DNA of 39,439 nt. It comes from Candidatus Roizmanbacteria bacterium. Lineage in GTDB: Bacteria; Patescibacteriota; Microgenomatia; UBA1406; GWC2-37-13. Where the stretch lies: the NCBI GenBank assembly GCA_016201695.1, contig JACQCK010000020.1, positions 1 to 39,439 on the forward strand, read 5' to 3'. The translations under genes and the position numbers were made by a program. Shown piece by piece: positions 31,833 through 38,917 of the stretch; position 1 is the stretch's first letter, and each line of letters opens with the position of its first letter. A model generated the notes under the pieces. The model saw only the letters and a list, made by a program, of their open reading frames with translations. It made no database searches and had not been told where the DNA came from.

Positions 31833-32105
31833 TTGATATTTAAGGTGAGAAGTTTCTGGTGGTCATTCGGCTATTTTAAATATGCCAGAGCAATGACGAT
31901 TGGACACATTATTTTAATGGGCCCGAAAGAATTAAAAAATGGTTTAATGCATGAAACAATCCATGTGAGGCAGTGGGAAAGATACCCGGTGGTTTTTCCG
32001 CTACTATACCTTTATGAACTTTTGACAAAAGGAGTCAGACAAAATCGTTTTGAAGACGAAGCAAATACGATGTCCAAAAGCGTTTACAAAAGCTACCGAA
32101 GTTAG
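31833..32105 (+). CDS. Small protein with HETIH metallopeptidase-like motif
   Basis: A protein of about 86-90 residues. The segment GLMHETIHVRQWERYPVV contains HExxH, followed about 30 residues later by FEDEAN, whose Glu could be the third zinc ligand of a gluzincin. It is very short for a peptidase and a hydrophobic stretch follows the motif, so it may be a membrane-associated minimal domain. Start is TTG 31833 or GTG 31845. The family is not named here with confidence. Confidence 0.55.
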   Translation: MIFKVRSFWWSFGYFKYARAMTIGHIILMGPKELKNGLMHETIHVRQWERYPVVFPLLYLYELLTKGVRQNRFEDEANTMSKSVYKSYRS

Positions 32106-32175
32106 TGAAAGTCTCCAAAAAGTAGTAGGATTTGCTTAGAAATATGGCAGTTTGGAAGAAAAAAGAGAGATCAGT

Positions 32176-32739
32176 TCAATGAAGTTTTTTGTAGGCAAGC
32201 CTTTTTTGGAGTAGCTTTTCATTATAACCGCCTTCTTTCCGATGTTTTTCTTCAACAGCGTTAATTTGTTTATCAAGGAGATAGCCGTTTCTGGTTAGCA
32301 GATCGATTAAATAGTTGATGACCGCTTCTAATCCGTCCAACGCTTGAGTAACCGCCTTAACGGAAGGGAGAAGGGGAACAGAAGAATTAGAAGGATAAGA
32401 TGGGTAACCCTCAAAAAGTTGACGCAATGTTTTGAGTCTGGGATCGTCTTTACCCCAGCGGCTAAGCTGTTCTCTTCGCAGAATATCTTCAAAATCCTCT
32501 AGTGCCTCCATTCCAGAGGCTTTGGCAACGTCATAGAGTTTCAATTTGGAAGACAGGCTTCTCTCAGATGAGCCCTCGACAATGTTTTGCTTGTCAGAGC
32601 GAAGTGCTTGTTTGATTTGATCCCGTTGGCGGGAATCCTCAATTTTAGAGTAATACTTTGGCACAAAGTCCCAACCTAAATCAAAAGCAATTTGGGACAG
32701 TTTGTAACTTATTAATTTCTTATAGCCCGACTCGGCCAT
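32176..32739 (-). CDS. Four-helix-bundle protein (S23/Avd-like)
   Basis: A 187-residue helical protein. DQIKQALRSDKQNIVEGSSER and KLKLYDVAKASGMEALEDFEDIL match the S23/avd-like four-helix-bundle family (cf. SIxxNIAEG ... FLxxAxGSxxE). Members occur as rRNA-intervening-sequence products and as accessory proteins of diversity-generating retroelements, and here there is neither an rRNA nor a reverse transcriptase nearby. Nucleic-acid binding is likely; the role is unknown. Confidence 0.65.
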   Translation of the reverse strand: MAESGYKKLISYKLSQIAFDLGWDFVPKYYSKIEDSRQRDQIKQALRSDKQNIVEGSSERSLSSKLKLYDVAKASGMEALEDFEDILRREQLSRWGKDDPRLKTLRQLFEGYPSYPSNSSVPLLPSVKAVTQALDGLEAVINYLIDLLTRNGYLLDKQINAVEEKHRKEGGYNEKLLQKRLAYKKLH

Positions 32740-32831
32740 AAAATTAACATACCATAGTTTAAAGTATTTTTATTGATGATGATAAGTGTTGATGCCGTCT
32801 TGCAGACCGAAGGATTTGATAAAATCACAGT

Positions 32832-33704
32832 ATGGCTAAGCCTTCTTTGCGCTGGAGTGTCGGCGCAGTCGAAATAATTCAGATCGTCGAGATGGAGGAC
32901 AACGAACTCTTTTCCACTTTTATTCCCGAGGCAAAACAAGAAAAGATTAGAGAAATAAAATGGTTGTTTCCTCATTTTGCCAAAGAGAACGGCAAATTAA
33001 GGGCTCTAATCCAAAGCTTCTTAATCAAGTCTAACGGCAAGAATATTGTGATAGATACCTGCAATGGCAATGGTAAAGAACGTCCAAACATGCCGACCTG
33101 GGGAAATCTAAAAACAGATTTTCTAAAACGATTTACAGACAGTGGCGTTGCTCCTGAAAGTATTGACATTGTCGTTTGTACTCATCTTCACTTTGACCAT
33201 GTCGGGTGGAATACCAAACTGAAAAAGGACAAATGGGCGCCCACTTTCCCCAATGCCAAATATCTTTTTTCTAAAGAAGAATATGAATACTGGATCAAGA
33301 AACCGGAGAAGGAGATGATCGATGATTTTAATGGAATCGACGATTCGGTGACACCGATCGTTCAAGCGGGGCTGGCGGAATTTGTAGCCGACGACTATAG
33401 AATCGACGAGAATACGCGACTTATGCCCACTCCGGGACACACTCCTCACCACATTAGCGTTGTGATTGAATCCCAGGGGAAGAAGGCAATTATTACTGGT
33501 GACGTCATGCACCACCCTTGCCAAATTGCCCGTCAAGAGTGGACAACTTTGGTAGATACGTATCCCGATCAAACCATTGAAACGCGCAAGAGGTTCTTAA
33601 ACGGAGTTAAAGATACAGAAACTTTAGTAATCGGCTCACATTTTGCCAGTCCGGTAGCCGGTCGCGTAGTGAGTTCGGAACAAGGACTAGAATTTAGAGT
33701 ATAA
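32832..33704 (+). CDS. Metallo-beta-lactamase-fold hydrolase
   Basis: A 290-residue MBL-fold protein with the zinc motif CTHLHFDHVGW (HxHxDH), a later PGHTPHH His, GDVMHHP with the bridging Asp, and the final GSHFA His. The set indicates a two-metal hydrolase. Its sequence resembles the AHL-lactonase/glyoxalase-II side of the family; the substrate is not defined. TAAAAT (32820-32825) ends 6 nt before the ATG. It is divergent from the four-helix-bundle gene. Confidence 0.85.
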   Translation: MAKPSLRWSVGAVEIIQIVEMEDNELFSTFIPEAKQEKIREIKWLFPHFAKENGKLRALIQSFLIKSNGKNIVIDTCNGNGKERPNMPTWGNLKTDFLKRFTDSGVAPESIDIVVCTHLHFDHVGWNTKLKKDKWAPTFPNAKYLFSKEEYEYWIKKPEKEMIDDFNGIDDSVTPIVQAGLAEFVADDYRIDENTRLMPTPGHTPHHISVVIESQGKKAIITGDVMHHPCQIARQEWTTLVDTYPDQTIETRKRFLNGVKDTETLVIGSHFASPVAGRVVSSEQGLEFRV

Positions 33705-33814
33705 AAGATTATTGAATCATATTTTGTCGGAGAAAATAGTTGTTTCAAGAAAATTGCAATTATATTACTTAAGTCAAATTGATTTAAACTGAAATTTACA
33801 GTACTATCATAAAT

Positions 33815-33991
33815 ATGAAAAAGTCCGTTGACCTTCCGGTAATCAAGAATAAGAAAAAAATATCAAAATCCGTCTTTAAGGAGCTCGCCAGGAAAGTTAG
33901 AAAATACCTTGAAGAAGAGGAAAGTTATGTGGAAGATAAAAGGAGCAGAAATGAAAATAGAAACTCATCCCGATTTTCCCCGAATTATTGA
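33815..33991 (+). CDS. Small antitoxin-like protein ahead of a PIN-domain remnant
   Basis: A 58-residue, strongly charged protein (VFKELARKVRKYLEEEESYV) placed directly before, and overlapping by 41 bp, the PIN-domain remnant, the usual antitoxin position of VapBC pairs. No DNA-binding motif is recognised. TACTAT (33802-33807) ends 7 nt before the ATG. Confidence 0.5.
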   Translation: MKKSVDLPVIKNKKKISKSVFKELARKVRKYLEEEESYVEDKRSRNENRNSSRFSPNY

Positions 33992-34441
33992 AGGTAAATG
34001 GCTTCTTTTAAACACGTGTGTCTTTATAGATGCTTCCAAACAATCCACAGTGTTTTCTGATTTTTTTATATGTTGAAAGACCTAAACGTCACGCTTGTGA
34101 CTATAAAGCCAGTGGTCATAGAATTTACATCGGGTTCTGCTGATAAAGAACGTGCTAGGGTAAAAAGAGAGTATTTGGACAAAATAGTCGAGTCGCTTCT
34201 GCCAATTACTGAAGAAATATATGATAAAGCTATTAGTTTAGTCGTTGAGTACGGCCTAGCGGGAAAAGATCTAGGCGTAACTAACTTTTTATTGGGATCT
34301 TTACTTCAGAAATATAGTGGTAATCTCCTGCTCTTTTCGAGAAATACAAACGATTTCTTAACTAATTTGTTTTCAGTTAAGACCATTGTCAATATGATCC
34401 ACAAAAGAGCGATTTGGAGCTATGGACTATACTCAGGTTGA
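33951..34441 (+). pseudogene. PIN-domain (VapC-like) toxin, frameshifted at a T-tract
   Basis: The first frame (33951-34076) reads MKIETHPDFPRIIEGKW LLLNTCVFIDAS, the PIN N-terminus; the second (from 34070) continues MLKDLNVTLVTIKPVVIEF ... GLAGKDLGVTNFLLG ... LLFSRNTNDF. They meet at a run of seven T (34061-34067); one extra T joins them into a protein of about 163 residues. The first catalytic Asp of LLDT is Asn here, and only part of the acidic set is clear, so it was probably decaying already. It could also reflect slippage. Confidence 0.75.
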
Positions 34442-34587
34442 AAATATATGAGATAAATAATTGCTTCCGAGCTTGCGACAGGTATCGTTCTTCTTTGCTA
34501 TTCACAATGTCAGGATAGAATGTTATCTAATATGGGGGTAAATCAACGTTAGATTTGTGACTATTCACTAAATTACCTTAATTATAA

Positions 34588-35175
34588 TCAAGCCGTCTTT
34601 ATTCTTTTTCCTAATTTAAACTTAATCAGCAGAAAAGCTGTCGAGTCAAAAATCAAGATATATAGAGGGAAGCCGTATGAAGGAAACGTCCAGGTTTTTA
34701 TGGTCAGCAGAGCGATGCTGATGCTGATAATTGAAAACATATATGCTATCCAATTTTCTGTTTCGGGATACTTATACGACTTAACAAGCGTCGGTATGCC
34801 GGCCATGAGGTCCGCAAATATACTAAACGCAATCGCTATATTTCCGACCTTGGTGATGTACCATAAGACTAGCCCAACGACGGAAAGCGCTCCGCACCAC
34901 TTATCGAATGTACTTATTTTCCAATAGGATTTTTTATTTACGAACGAAGCGAGAAAAATTAAAAGCGGGCCGAAGCCAACCATAAAGGTAGCCAAAGACA
35001 GAATCCCTACTCCCTGGGCTAGCTCTGCTAAAAACGCAATCATGGCAGCCGCGGTCCACAGCCCCCAACTGACCCGGTTTGGTTTTACCTTGCCTTTAAT
35101 TGTGTTTTTTATATAGCTGGCCGCCCCAAGCAAATTAATTAAAGCCGCCAGGATAACAAAATTTTCATTTAGCAT
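34588..35175 (-). CDS. PQ-loop/SWEET-like membrane protein
   Basis: A 195-residue protein with six or seven hydrophobic helices in two similar halves: NLLGAASYIKNTIKGKVKPN with RVSWGLW, and GIPTLVKSYKYPETENWIAYMF. The pattern of a Pro-containing helix followed by a short basic loop and Trp resembles PQ-loop (SemiSWEET-like) transporters. The substrate is unknown. TATACT (35182-35187) ends 6 nt before the ATG. Confidence 0.55.
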   Translation of the reverse strand: MLNENFVILAALINLLGAASYIKNTIKGKVKPNRVSWGLWTAAAMIAFLAELAQGVGILSLATFMVGFGPLLIFLASFVNKKSYWKISTFDKWCGALSVVGLVLWYITKVGNIAIAFSIFADLMAGIPTLVKSYKYPETENWIAYMFSIISISIALLTIKTWTFPSYGFPLYILIFDSTAFLLIKFKLGKRIKTA

Positions 35176-35237
35176 ATCTGGAGTATATCAGAAAGGAGGC
35201 TGGATAATATCTCACCAATTGCTTAGAATCTACTAAT

Positions 35238-35759
35238 ATGGAAGACAAAGAAGTAGTTGCTCTATATAGGCAATTAAAAGAAAAAGGGATTGAGATTTGG
35301 ATTGATGGGGGTTGGGGAGTAGACGCTCTTTTGGGAATCCAGACGCGGGAGCATGAGGACGTCGATATTGTCATTCAACAAAAAGATGTACCGGAGCTAC
35401 GTATATTATTAACGGAAAAAGGTTACAAAGATGTGCCAAGAGACGATACGAGTACTTGGAATTTTGTTTTAGGCGACAGCGATGGACACCTAATAGACGT
35501 CCACGCGATTATTCTTGACGCCAAAGGCAACGGCCTATATGGACCGGCAAAAAAAGGAGTCATGTATCCGGCGAGGTCGCTTATCGGAATCGGGAAAATT
35601 GTTGATCAAACAGTCCGATGCATTGCTGCGGAGTACCTGGTGGAATTTCATAGCGGATATAAGTTAAAAGAGAAAGACTTCAAAGATGTTACGGCGTTGT
35701 GCGATAAATTCAAACTAGATTTACCTGAACAATATAGGGGAAAAAGTTATTCCACTTGA
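35238..35759 (+). CDS. Lnu/LinA-like nucleotidyltransferase
   Basis: A 173-residue protein. WIDGGWGVDALLGIQTREHE followed by DVDIVI (residues 21-46) matches the lincosamide nucleotidyltransferase/ANT(2'')-like family (DGGWxVDxLLGxxTRxHxDxDI); Asp41 and Asp43 would bind the metals, and LIDVHAI adds the third Asp. Known members adenylylate lincosamides or aminoglycosides, but many chromosomal homologues have unknown substrates, so resistance is not implied. TAGAAT (35224-35229) ends 8 nt before the ATG. Confidence 0.78.
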   Translation: MEDKEVVALYRQLKEKGIEIWIDGGWGVDALLGIQTREHEDVDIVIQQKDVPELRILLTEKGYKDVPRDDTSTWNFVLGDSDGHLIDVHAIILDAKGNGLYGPAKKGVMYPARSLIGIGKIVDQTVRCIAAEYLVEFHSGYKLKEKDFKDVTALCDKFKLDLPEQYRGKSYST

Positions 35760-35784
35760 CAAGATGTACATAGTATTGTACATT
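35756..35784 (+). promoter_or_regulatory. Promoter and inverted-repeat operator of the second Phd-RelE pair
   Basis: TTGACA (35756-35761), 17-nt spacer, TACATT (35779-35784), 8 nt to the ATG. ATGTACA (35764-35770) and TGTACAT (35777-35783) form an inverted repeat with a 6-nt gap inside the promoter, a likely antitoxin operator. Confidence 0.65.
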
Positions 35785-35792
35785 TAACAGTT

Positions 35793-36053
35793 ATGAATAC
35801 TACCAATCAATTGCCAATATCTGTTGCGCGAGCTAATCTTCCTGAACTCGTTGATAAGGTCAGTAAATATCTTGACCGTGTTATTATTACGGTAAAAGGA
35901 AGGCCAAAAGCGACCTTGGTGAGTACTGAAGAGCTTGGATCTTTGGAGGAGACAGCCAAGATTATGGCAATCCCGAACATCAAAAAAGATATTGTCAAAA
36001 GCAGAAAACAAATTAAAAAAGGACAATATATCTCCCTCGCTGATCTAAAATAA
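35793..36053 (+). CDS. Phd/YefM-type antitoxin
   Basis: An 86-residue protein. LPISVARANLPELVDKVSKY with VIITVKGRPKATLVSTEEL is the Phd/YefM fold; the C-terminal helix is Lys/Ile-rich. It precedes the RelE gene by 11 bp. It probably represses its own promoter through the TGTACA repeat. Confidence 0.85.
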   Translation: MNTTNQLPISVARANLPELVDKVSKYLDRVIITVKGRPKATLVSTEELGSLEETAKIMAIPNIKKDIVKSRKQIKKGQYISLADLK

Positions 36054-36064
36054 CAATCCGAGAT

Positions 36065-36313
36065 ATGCTAGTCATTCTCTCTAAAGATGCACAAAAACAA
36101 TACGAACATCTGCCTAAAATAGAACAAGTTAAAGTGTATAAGAAGCTCCGGTTTTTAGAGGTGTACCCAACTGCCGGAAAGAAACTTGCTGGCGAATTAA
36201 GCGGTATTCGTTCCATCCGAGTCTGGCCTTATAGAATCATTTATGAAATAAATGGGACAAAAAAAAGAGTTGAAATTCTTAAGATTGCCCACAGACAGGG
36301 TGTTTACCGGTAG
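36065..36313 (+). CDS. RelE/ParE-type toxin
   Basis: An 82-residue basic protein. KDAQKQYEHLPKIEQVKVYK, then GELSGIRSIRVWPYRIIYEI and the ending ILKIAHRQGVYR, is the RelE/ParE superfamily pattern (G.RRxRxGxYRIIYxI ... HRxxxYR). A ribosome-dependent mRNA cleavage or gyrase-inhibiting role is expected; the RVWPYRIIYE core is closer to RelE. It is paired with the preceding antitoxin. Confidence 0.85.
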   Translation: MLVILSKDAQKQYEHLPKIEQVKVYKKLRFLEVYPTAGKKLAGELSGIRSIRVWPYRIIYEINGTKKRVEILKIAHRQGVYR

Positions 36314-36357
36314 ATATGGAGTAGAAAACGACAATAAGTTTGTTATAATTAAATATT

Positions 36358-36720
36358 GTGCTAAATCTTAATTCACTGATGATCGGGTCGATGCAGCCTA
36401 AGGTTCTTGCCGATTTTTACCAAAAAGTACTCGGCAAACCGGCCGATATGGTCGAGGGAGAGTGGTACGGGTGGCAAGTTGGCGGGACATTTTTTGCCGT
36501 CGGCCACCACTCGAAGATGAAAGGCAAGACAAAAGACGCCGGCCGGGTGATATTTAATTTTGAAACAAAAGAAGTCAAAGAAGAGTTCAAAAGGATAAAA
36601 AATCTGGGAGCCAAGGTCGTCAAAGAGCCTTACCAGATGGAAAGCGCTTGGATCGCCACCTTTGCTGATCCTGACGGCAACTACTTTCAGCTCATGAGCC
36701 CGTGGGAAAGTAAAAATTGA
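36358..36720 (+). CDS. VOC-family (glyoxalase/bleomycin-resistance fold) protein
   Basis: A 120-residue VOC protein. VLADFYQKVLGKPADM at the start and TFADPDGNYFQLMSPWE at the end are the paired beta-alpha-beta module signatures, with the C-terminal Glu-type metal position replaced by Gln-Leu. Such proteins act as isomerases, dioxygenases or binding proteins. TATAAT (36344-36349) ends 8 nt before the GTG start. It overlaps the SET gene by 1 nt (TGATG), so both are in one transcript. Confidence 0.85.
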   Translation: MLNLNSLMIGSMQPKVLADFYQKVLGKPADMVEGEWYGWQVGGTFFAVGHHSKMKGKTKDAGRVIFNFETKEVKEEFKRIKNLGAKVVKEPYQMESAWIATFADPDGNYFQLMSPWESKN

Positions 36721-37124
36721 TGAGATTAATGCCTTCTGATAAAGTCTACGCCGCTCTTTCCGCTATTCCCAAAGCGGGCCGGGGAGTATTTGCCAGTGAA
36801 AAGATTAAAGCCAACGGAATCATCGAAAGGTGTCCGGTACTGGTTCTGCCCAAAAAAGACTATCGGACCCTCAAACAAACAGGCTTGAGAGAGTATTATT
36901 TTATGTGGGGCAAGGTCACGGTTGGAATATGTTTTGGATTCGGATCTTTATATAACCACTCGTATAAGCCAAACGCCACTTACGAAAAATACATAAATGA
37001 GCAGATAATTGAGTTTAGAGCGATAAAAAATATTGAAAAAGATGAAGAAATAACGGTCAATTATAACTATGGTTATCCCAATGACAACAAAAAACTATGG
37101 ATTAATTCGATCGCTCCGGCGTAA
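36720..37124 (+). CDS. SET-domain protein (putative protein-lysine methyltransferase)
   Basis: A 134-residue minimal SET domain. AGRGVFASEKIKAN is the first SET motif, GSLYNHSYKPNATY holds the SAM-binding NHSxxPN, and IEKDEEITVNYNYG contains the EEITxxY with the catalytic Tyr region. These are the three hallmark parts, without pre- or post-SET zinc clusters. Bacterial SET proteins methylate ribosomal or DNA-binding proteins, or host histones in pathogens; the target here is unknown. The ATG overlaps the VOC stop. Confidence 0.8.
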   Translation: MRLMPSDKVYAALSAIPKAGRGVFASEKIKANGIIERCPVLVLPKKDYRTLKQTGLREYYFMWGKVTVGICFGFGSLYNHSYKPNATYEKYINEQIIEFRAIKNIEKDEEITVNYNYGYPNDNKKLWINSIAPA

Positions 37125-37133
37125 AAGTAACCC

Positions 37134-37180
37134 GTCTTTTTTTAGGCAGCGCCACTTCGGAGGTGGCGGAAAAAAAGAGT
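37134..37180. repeat. Nested inverted repeat downstream of the SET gene
   Basis: CTTTTTTT ... CGCCAC-TTCGGAG-GTGGCG ... AAAAAAAG: a GC hairpin (6 bp) inside an outer T-run/A-run pair. The T-run precedes and the A-run follows on both strands, so it is not a standard intrinsic terminator. It ends 8 nt before the TATACT (37188) of the next gene. Confidence 0.45.
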
Positions 37181-37203
37181 TCTGTGCTATACTAGCCTAC
37201 GAA

Positions 37204-37704
37204 ATGGAGACAGAAAACTGGATAACGCGGCTCAACTACAGCCCGCGAGCCAAGGGAGTTTTGGCGATGGCCGTATTCGGACTGGCGGCTCTCTACGGGA
37301 AATCACGGGAACGAAATTCGGCCACTAAGTCATTATTGGCTCCGGCAATGGTCGGTCACGTCTATGACTTATTTGCCGGTTTGGTAATCGGCCCAATTGT
37401 GAAAGTAATGACGCACAGGGACAATCTTTTTGAAGAAACAAAGACGACTTTCTTGAGCACTTTTATCGTGGAGTTACTTCAGGCAACTCCTCTAAATATT
37501 GATGGGGGGAAATTTGACCCGTCAGATTATCCGGATTATATAAAAAGCGCCGCGGCCTGGATCGCTTTTGACGTTTCGGCCAGGCTGCTCTACGATTCAG
37601 GTCTGACTGGTGGGTTGTATAGATTGTTACATATCCAGGACCGCCGGTTGCCGAAAAACACAGGGCAACAATCCGTCCACCAGCCGGTGCGCCCGACCGT
37701 TTAA
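37204..37704 (+). CDS. Hypothetical protein
   Basis: A 166-residue protein with one or two short hydrophobic segments (AKGVLAMAVFGLAALYG, about 16-32; LLAPAMVGHVYDLFAGLVIG, about 44-63) and a Pro/Arg-rich tail. No family is recognised. The open frame extends back to 37069 into the SET gene, but ATG 37204 has TATACT (37188-37193) 10 nt ahead and marks the start of the plausible protein. Confidence 0.5.
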   Translation: METENWITRLNYSPRAKGVLAMAVFGLAALYGKSRERNSATKSLLAPAMVGHVYDLFAGLVIGPIVKVMTHRDNLFEETKTTFLSTFIVELLQATPLNIDGGKFDPSDYPDYIKSAAAWIAFDVSARLLYDSGLTGGLYRLLHIQDRRLPKNTGQQSVHQPVRPTV

Positions 37705-37757
37705 CAGAATATAAACGATCGTTAAAAAAATCAACATCTGCTATAATCTCTGGGTAT

Positions 37758-38126
37758 ATGAGTGAATTTCTCACGTTCGCAGATCTTGTTCCTCAAGAGG
37801 ATCTAGAATTTAGAATAGAAGCTCTCCGTTCCGGGGTCGCTCGGCTAGAGAATGAAGCGAGTAGCCTTTATCCACGATTAGAAACGCTTTTAAGAAAATA
37901 TGAAGCTATTGCCCGAGAGGTTTCCAGAACGAAGCAAGAACAGGCAGAGCTTAGCCGCATTCGTGAAAGTGAAAATCCACAGAAAGTCCGGAGAGTTTTA
38001 GCCGCCACCGCGGACCGGATAGAGGATACCGCTCAAGCCGACAGTCCGCTTGCGGCGATGGGGGGAGTGTTACGGCGGCTTCTGGTTTCCCAAGAAATTG
38101 GGCCCTATTTACCTGACCTTAATTGA
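37758..38126 (+). CDS. Coiled-coil hypothetical protein (possibly 5' part of a split gene)
   Basis: A 122-residue protein, mostly helical with a coiled coil at about 25-75 (LENEASSLYPRLETLLRKYE, IAREVSRTKQEQAEL). The end, LRRLLVSQEIGPYL, seems to run on into TLIERSVADYF in another frame, so this and the next gene may be one broken gene. TATAAT (37742-37747) ends 10 nt before the ATG. Confidence 0.55.
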   Translation: MSEFLTFADLVPQEDLEFRIEALRSGVARLENEASSLYPRLETLLRKYEAIAREVSRTKQEQAELSRIRESENPQKVRRVLAATADRIEDTAQADSPLAAMGGVLRRLLVSQEIGPYLPDLN

Positions 38127-38181
38127 ACGAAGTGTTGCTGACTATTTTACCGGCCGGCATGGCCACAGAGTGCGAATAGAA

Positions 38182-38550
38182 ATGTCGGGAAGAAGTTGTG
38201 TGATAATTATTGCCGGCGACGGACTGGCGGCGGTTTATGTGCCGCCTTTTCTGGCCCGCCCGCCTGACGACTTGAGACGAGCGGTCAGAGCGGTTGAAGA
38301 AAGCCTGAAACAGAGTTCAGAACATGCACGGCCCACAGTAAACGGAAAACTTTTTGGACTGCACATGCCGGCGCTTACGTCGCCCGCTGATATTCCGAGC
38401 GTTACTCCGTTTATGTTTGCCCGGGCGACCGGTGACCGGTGTGCCCGTTTGATTCCGGTTCCTGCGGATCTGGCAGCCGGTCTGGAAGAAACGACGCGCG
38501 ATATTCTCAACGGCGGCGTCATTCGTTATACCCCACCACACAAAAAATAA
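38182..38550 (+). CDS. Hypothetical protein (possibly 3' part of a split gene)
   Basis: About 122 residues from ATG 38182 (MSGRSCVIII); the frame is open and protein-like from about 38110 (LTLIERSVADYFTGRHG), where there is no ATG, GTG or TTG in frame. No family is recognised. Composition (Arg/Ala/Pro-rich) is like the upstream part. Either the start is 38182 or it is fused to the preceding reading frame by a shift near 38095-38115. Confidence 0.45.
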   Translation: MSGRSCVIIIAGDGLAAVYVPPFLARPPDDLRRAVRAVEESLKQSSEHARPTVNGKLFGLHMPALTSPADIPSVTPFMFARATGDRCARLIPVPADLAAGLEETTRDILNGGVIRYTPPHKK

Positions 38551-38573
38551 ACGGCTTTTTTTTTAAGACAAAC

Positions 38574-38894
38574 CTATTGTTTTTGGAAAAAGTAGAGCGA
38601 CATCGGGTTGATTTTCGCTGCCGAAGTAAAGAGGACCCCCTCTTTTTTAAGCAGAATTTTTTTCTTTTGTAACGCTTCGCCTCGGGTTTTTCCTATATAG
38701 CCGCCAAGCGTCAGGTCCGTCTTGACGACCCGGTGGCAGGGAACGGTTGGGGCGTCGGGATTTTTTTTCAAGATTTGGCCGACGGCGCGGTAGGCTTTTG
38801 TACCCGCGGCTTGACTTAAGGCCTTATAGGTCGTTACCTTACCGGTTGGAATTCGGGTGAGGAGTTGATATACTTTCTTGGACAGTTGAGACAT
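38574..38894 (-). CDS. MGMT-domain alkyltransferase-like protein (short form)
   Basis: A protein of 106 residues equal to the DNA-binding domain of O6-alkylguanine-DNA alkyltransferase. VYQLLTRIPTGKVTTYKALS is the helix-turn-helix and VPCHRVV carries the reactive Cys; ATL proteins lack this Cys, so repair activity is possible. The N-terminal domain of Ogt is absent, as in many small genomes. ATG 38906 overlaps its TATAAT (38905-38910), so ATG 38894 (MSQLSKKV) is preferred. It is divergent from the GT9-like gene with a shared promoter core. Confidence 0.8.
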   Translation of the reverse strand: MSQLSKKVYQLLTRIPTGKVTTYKALSQAAGTKAYRAVGQILKKNPDAPTVPCHRVVKTDLTLGGYIGKTRGEALQKKKILLKKEGVLFTSAAKINPMSLYFFQKQ

Positions 38895-38904
38895 AATTAT
38901 TTTC

Positions 38905-38912
38905 ATTATACA
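38905..38912. promoter_or_regulatory. Overlapping divergent -10 boxes
   Basis: TATAAT on the minus strand (38905-38910) and TATACA on the plus strand (38907-38912) share four bases, serving the MGMT-domain gene (10 nt to ATG 38894) and the GT9-like gene (5 nt to ATG 38918). Both transcripts would be leaderless. Confidence 0.5.
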
Positions 38913-38917
38913 CGATT

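Noticed and set aside
32176-32739. Four-helix-bundle (Avd-like) protein as a sign of a diversity-generating retroelement
   Set aside because: No reverse transcriptase and no template/variable repeat pair were found in the window.
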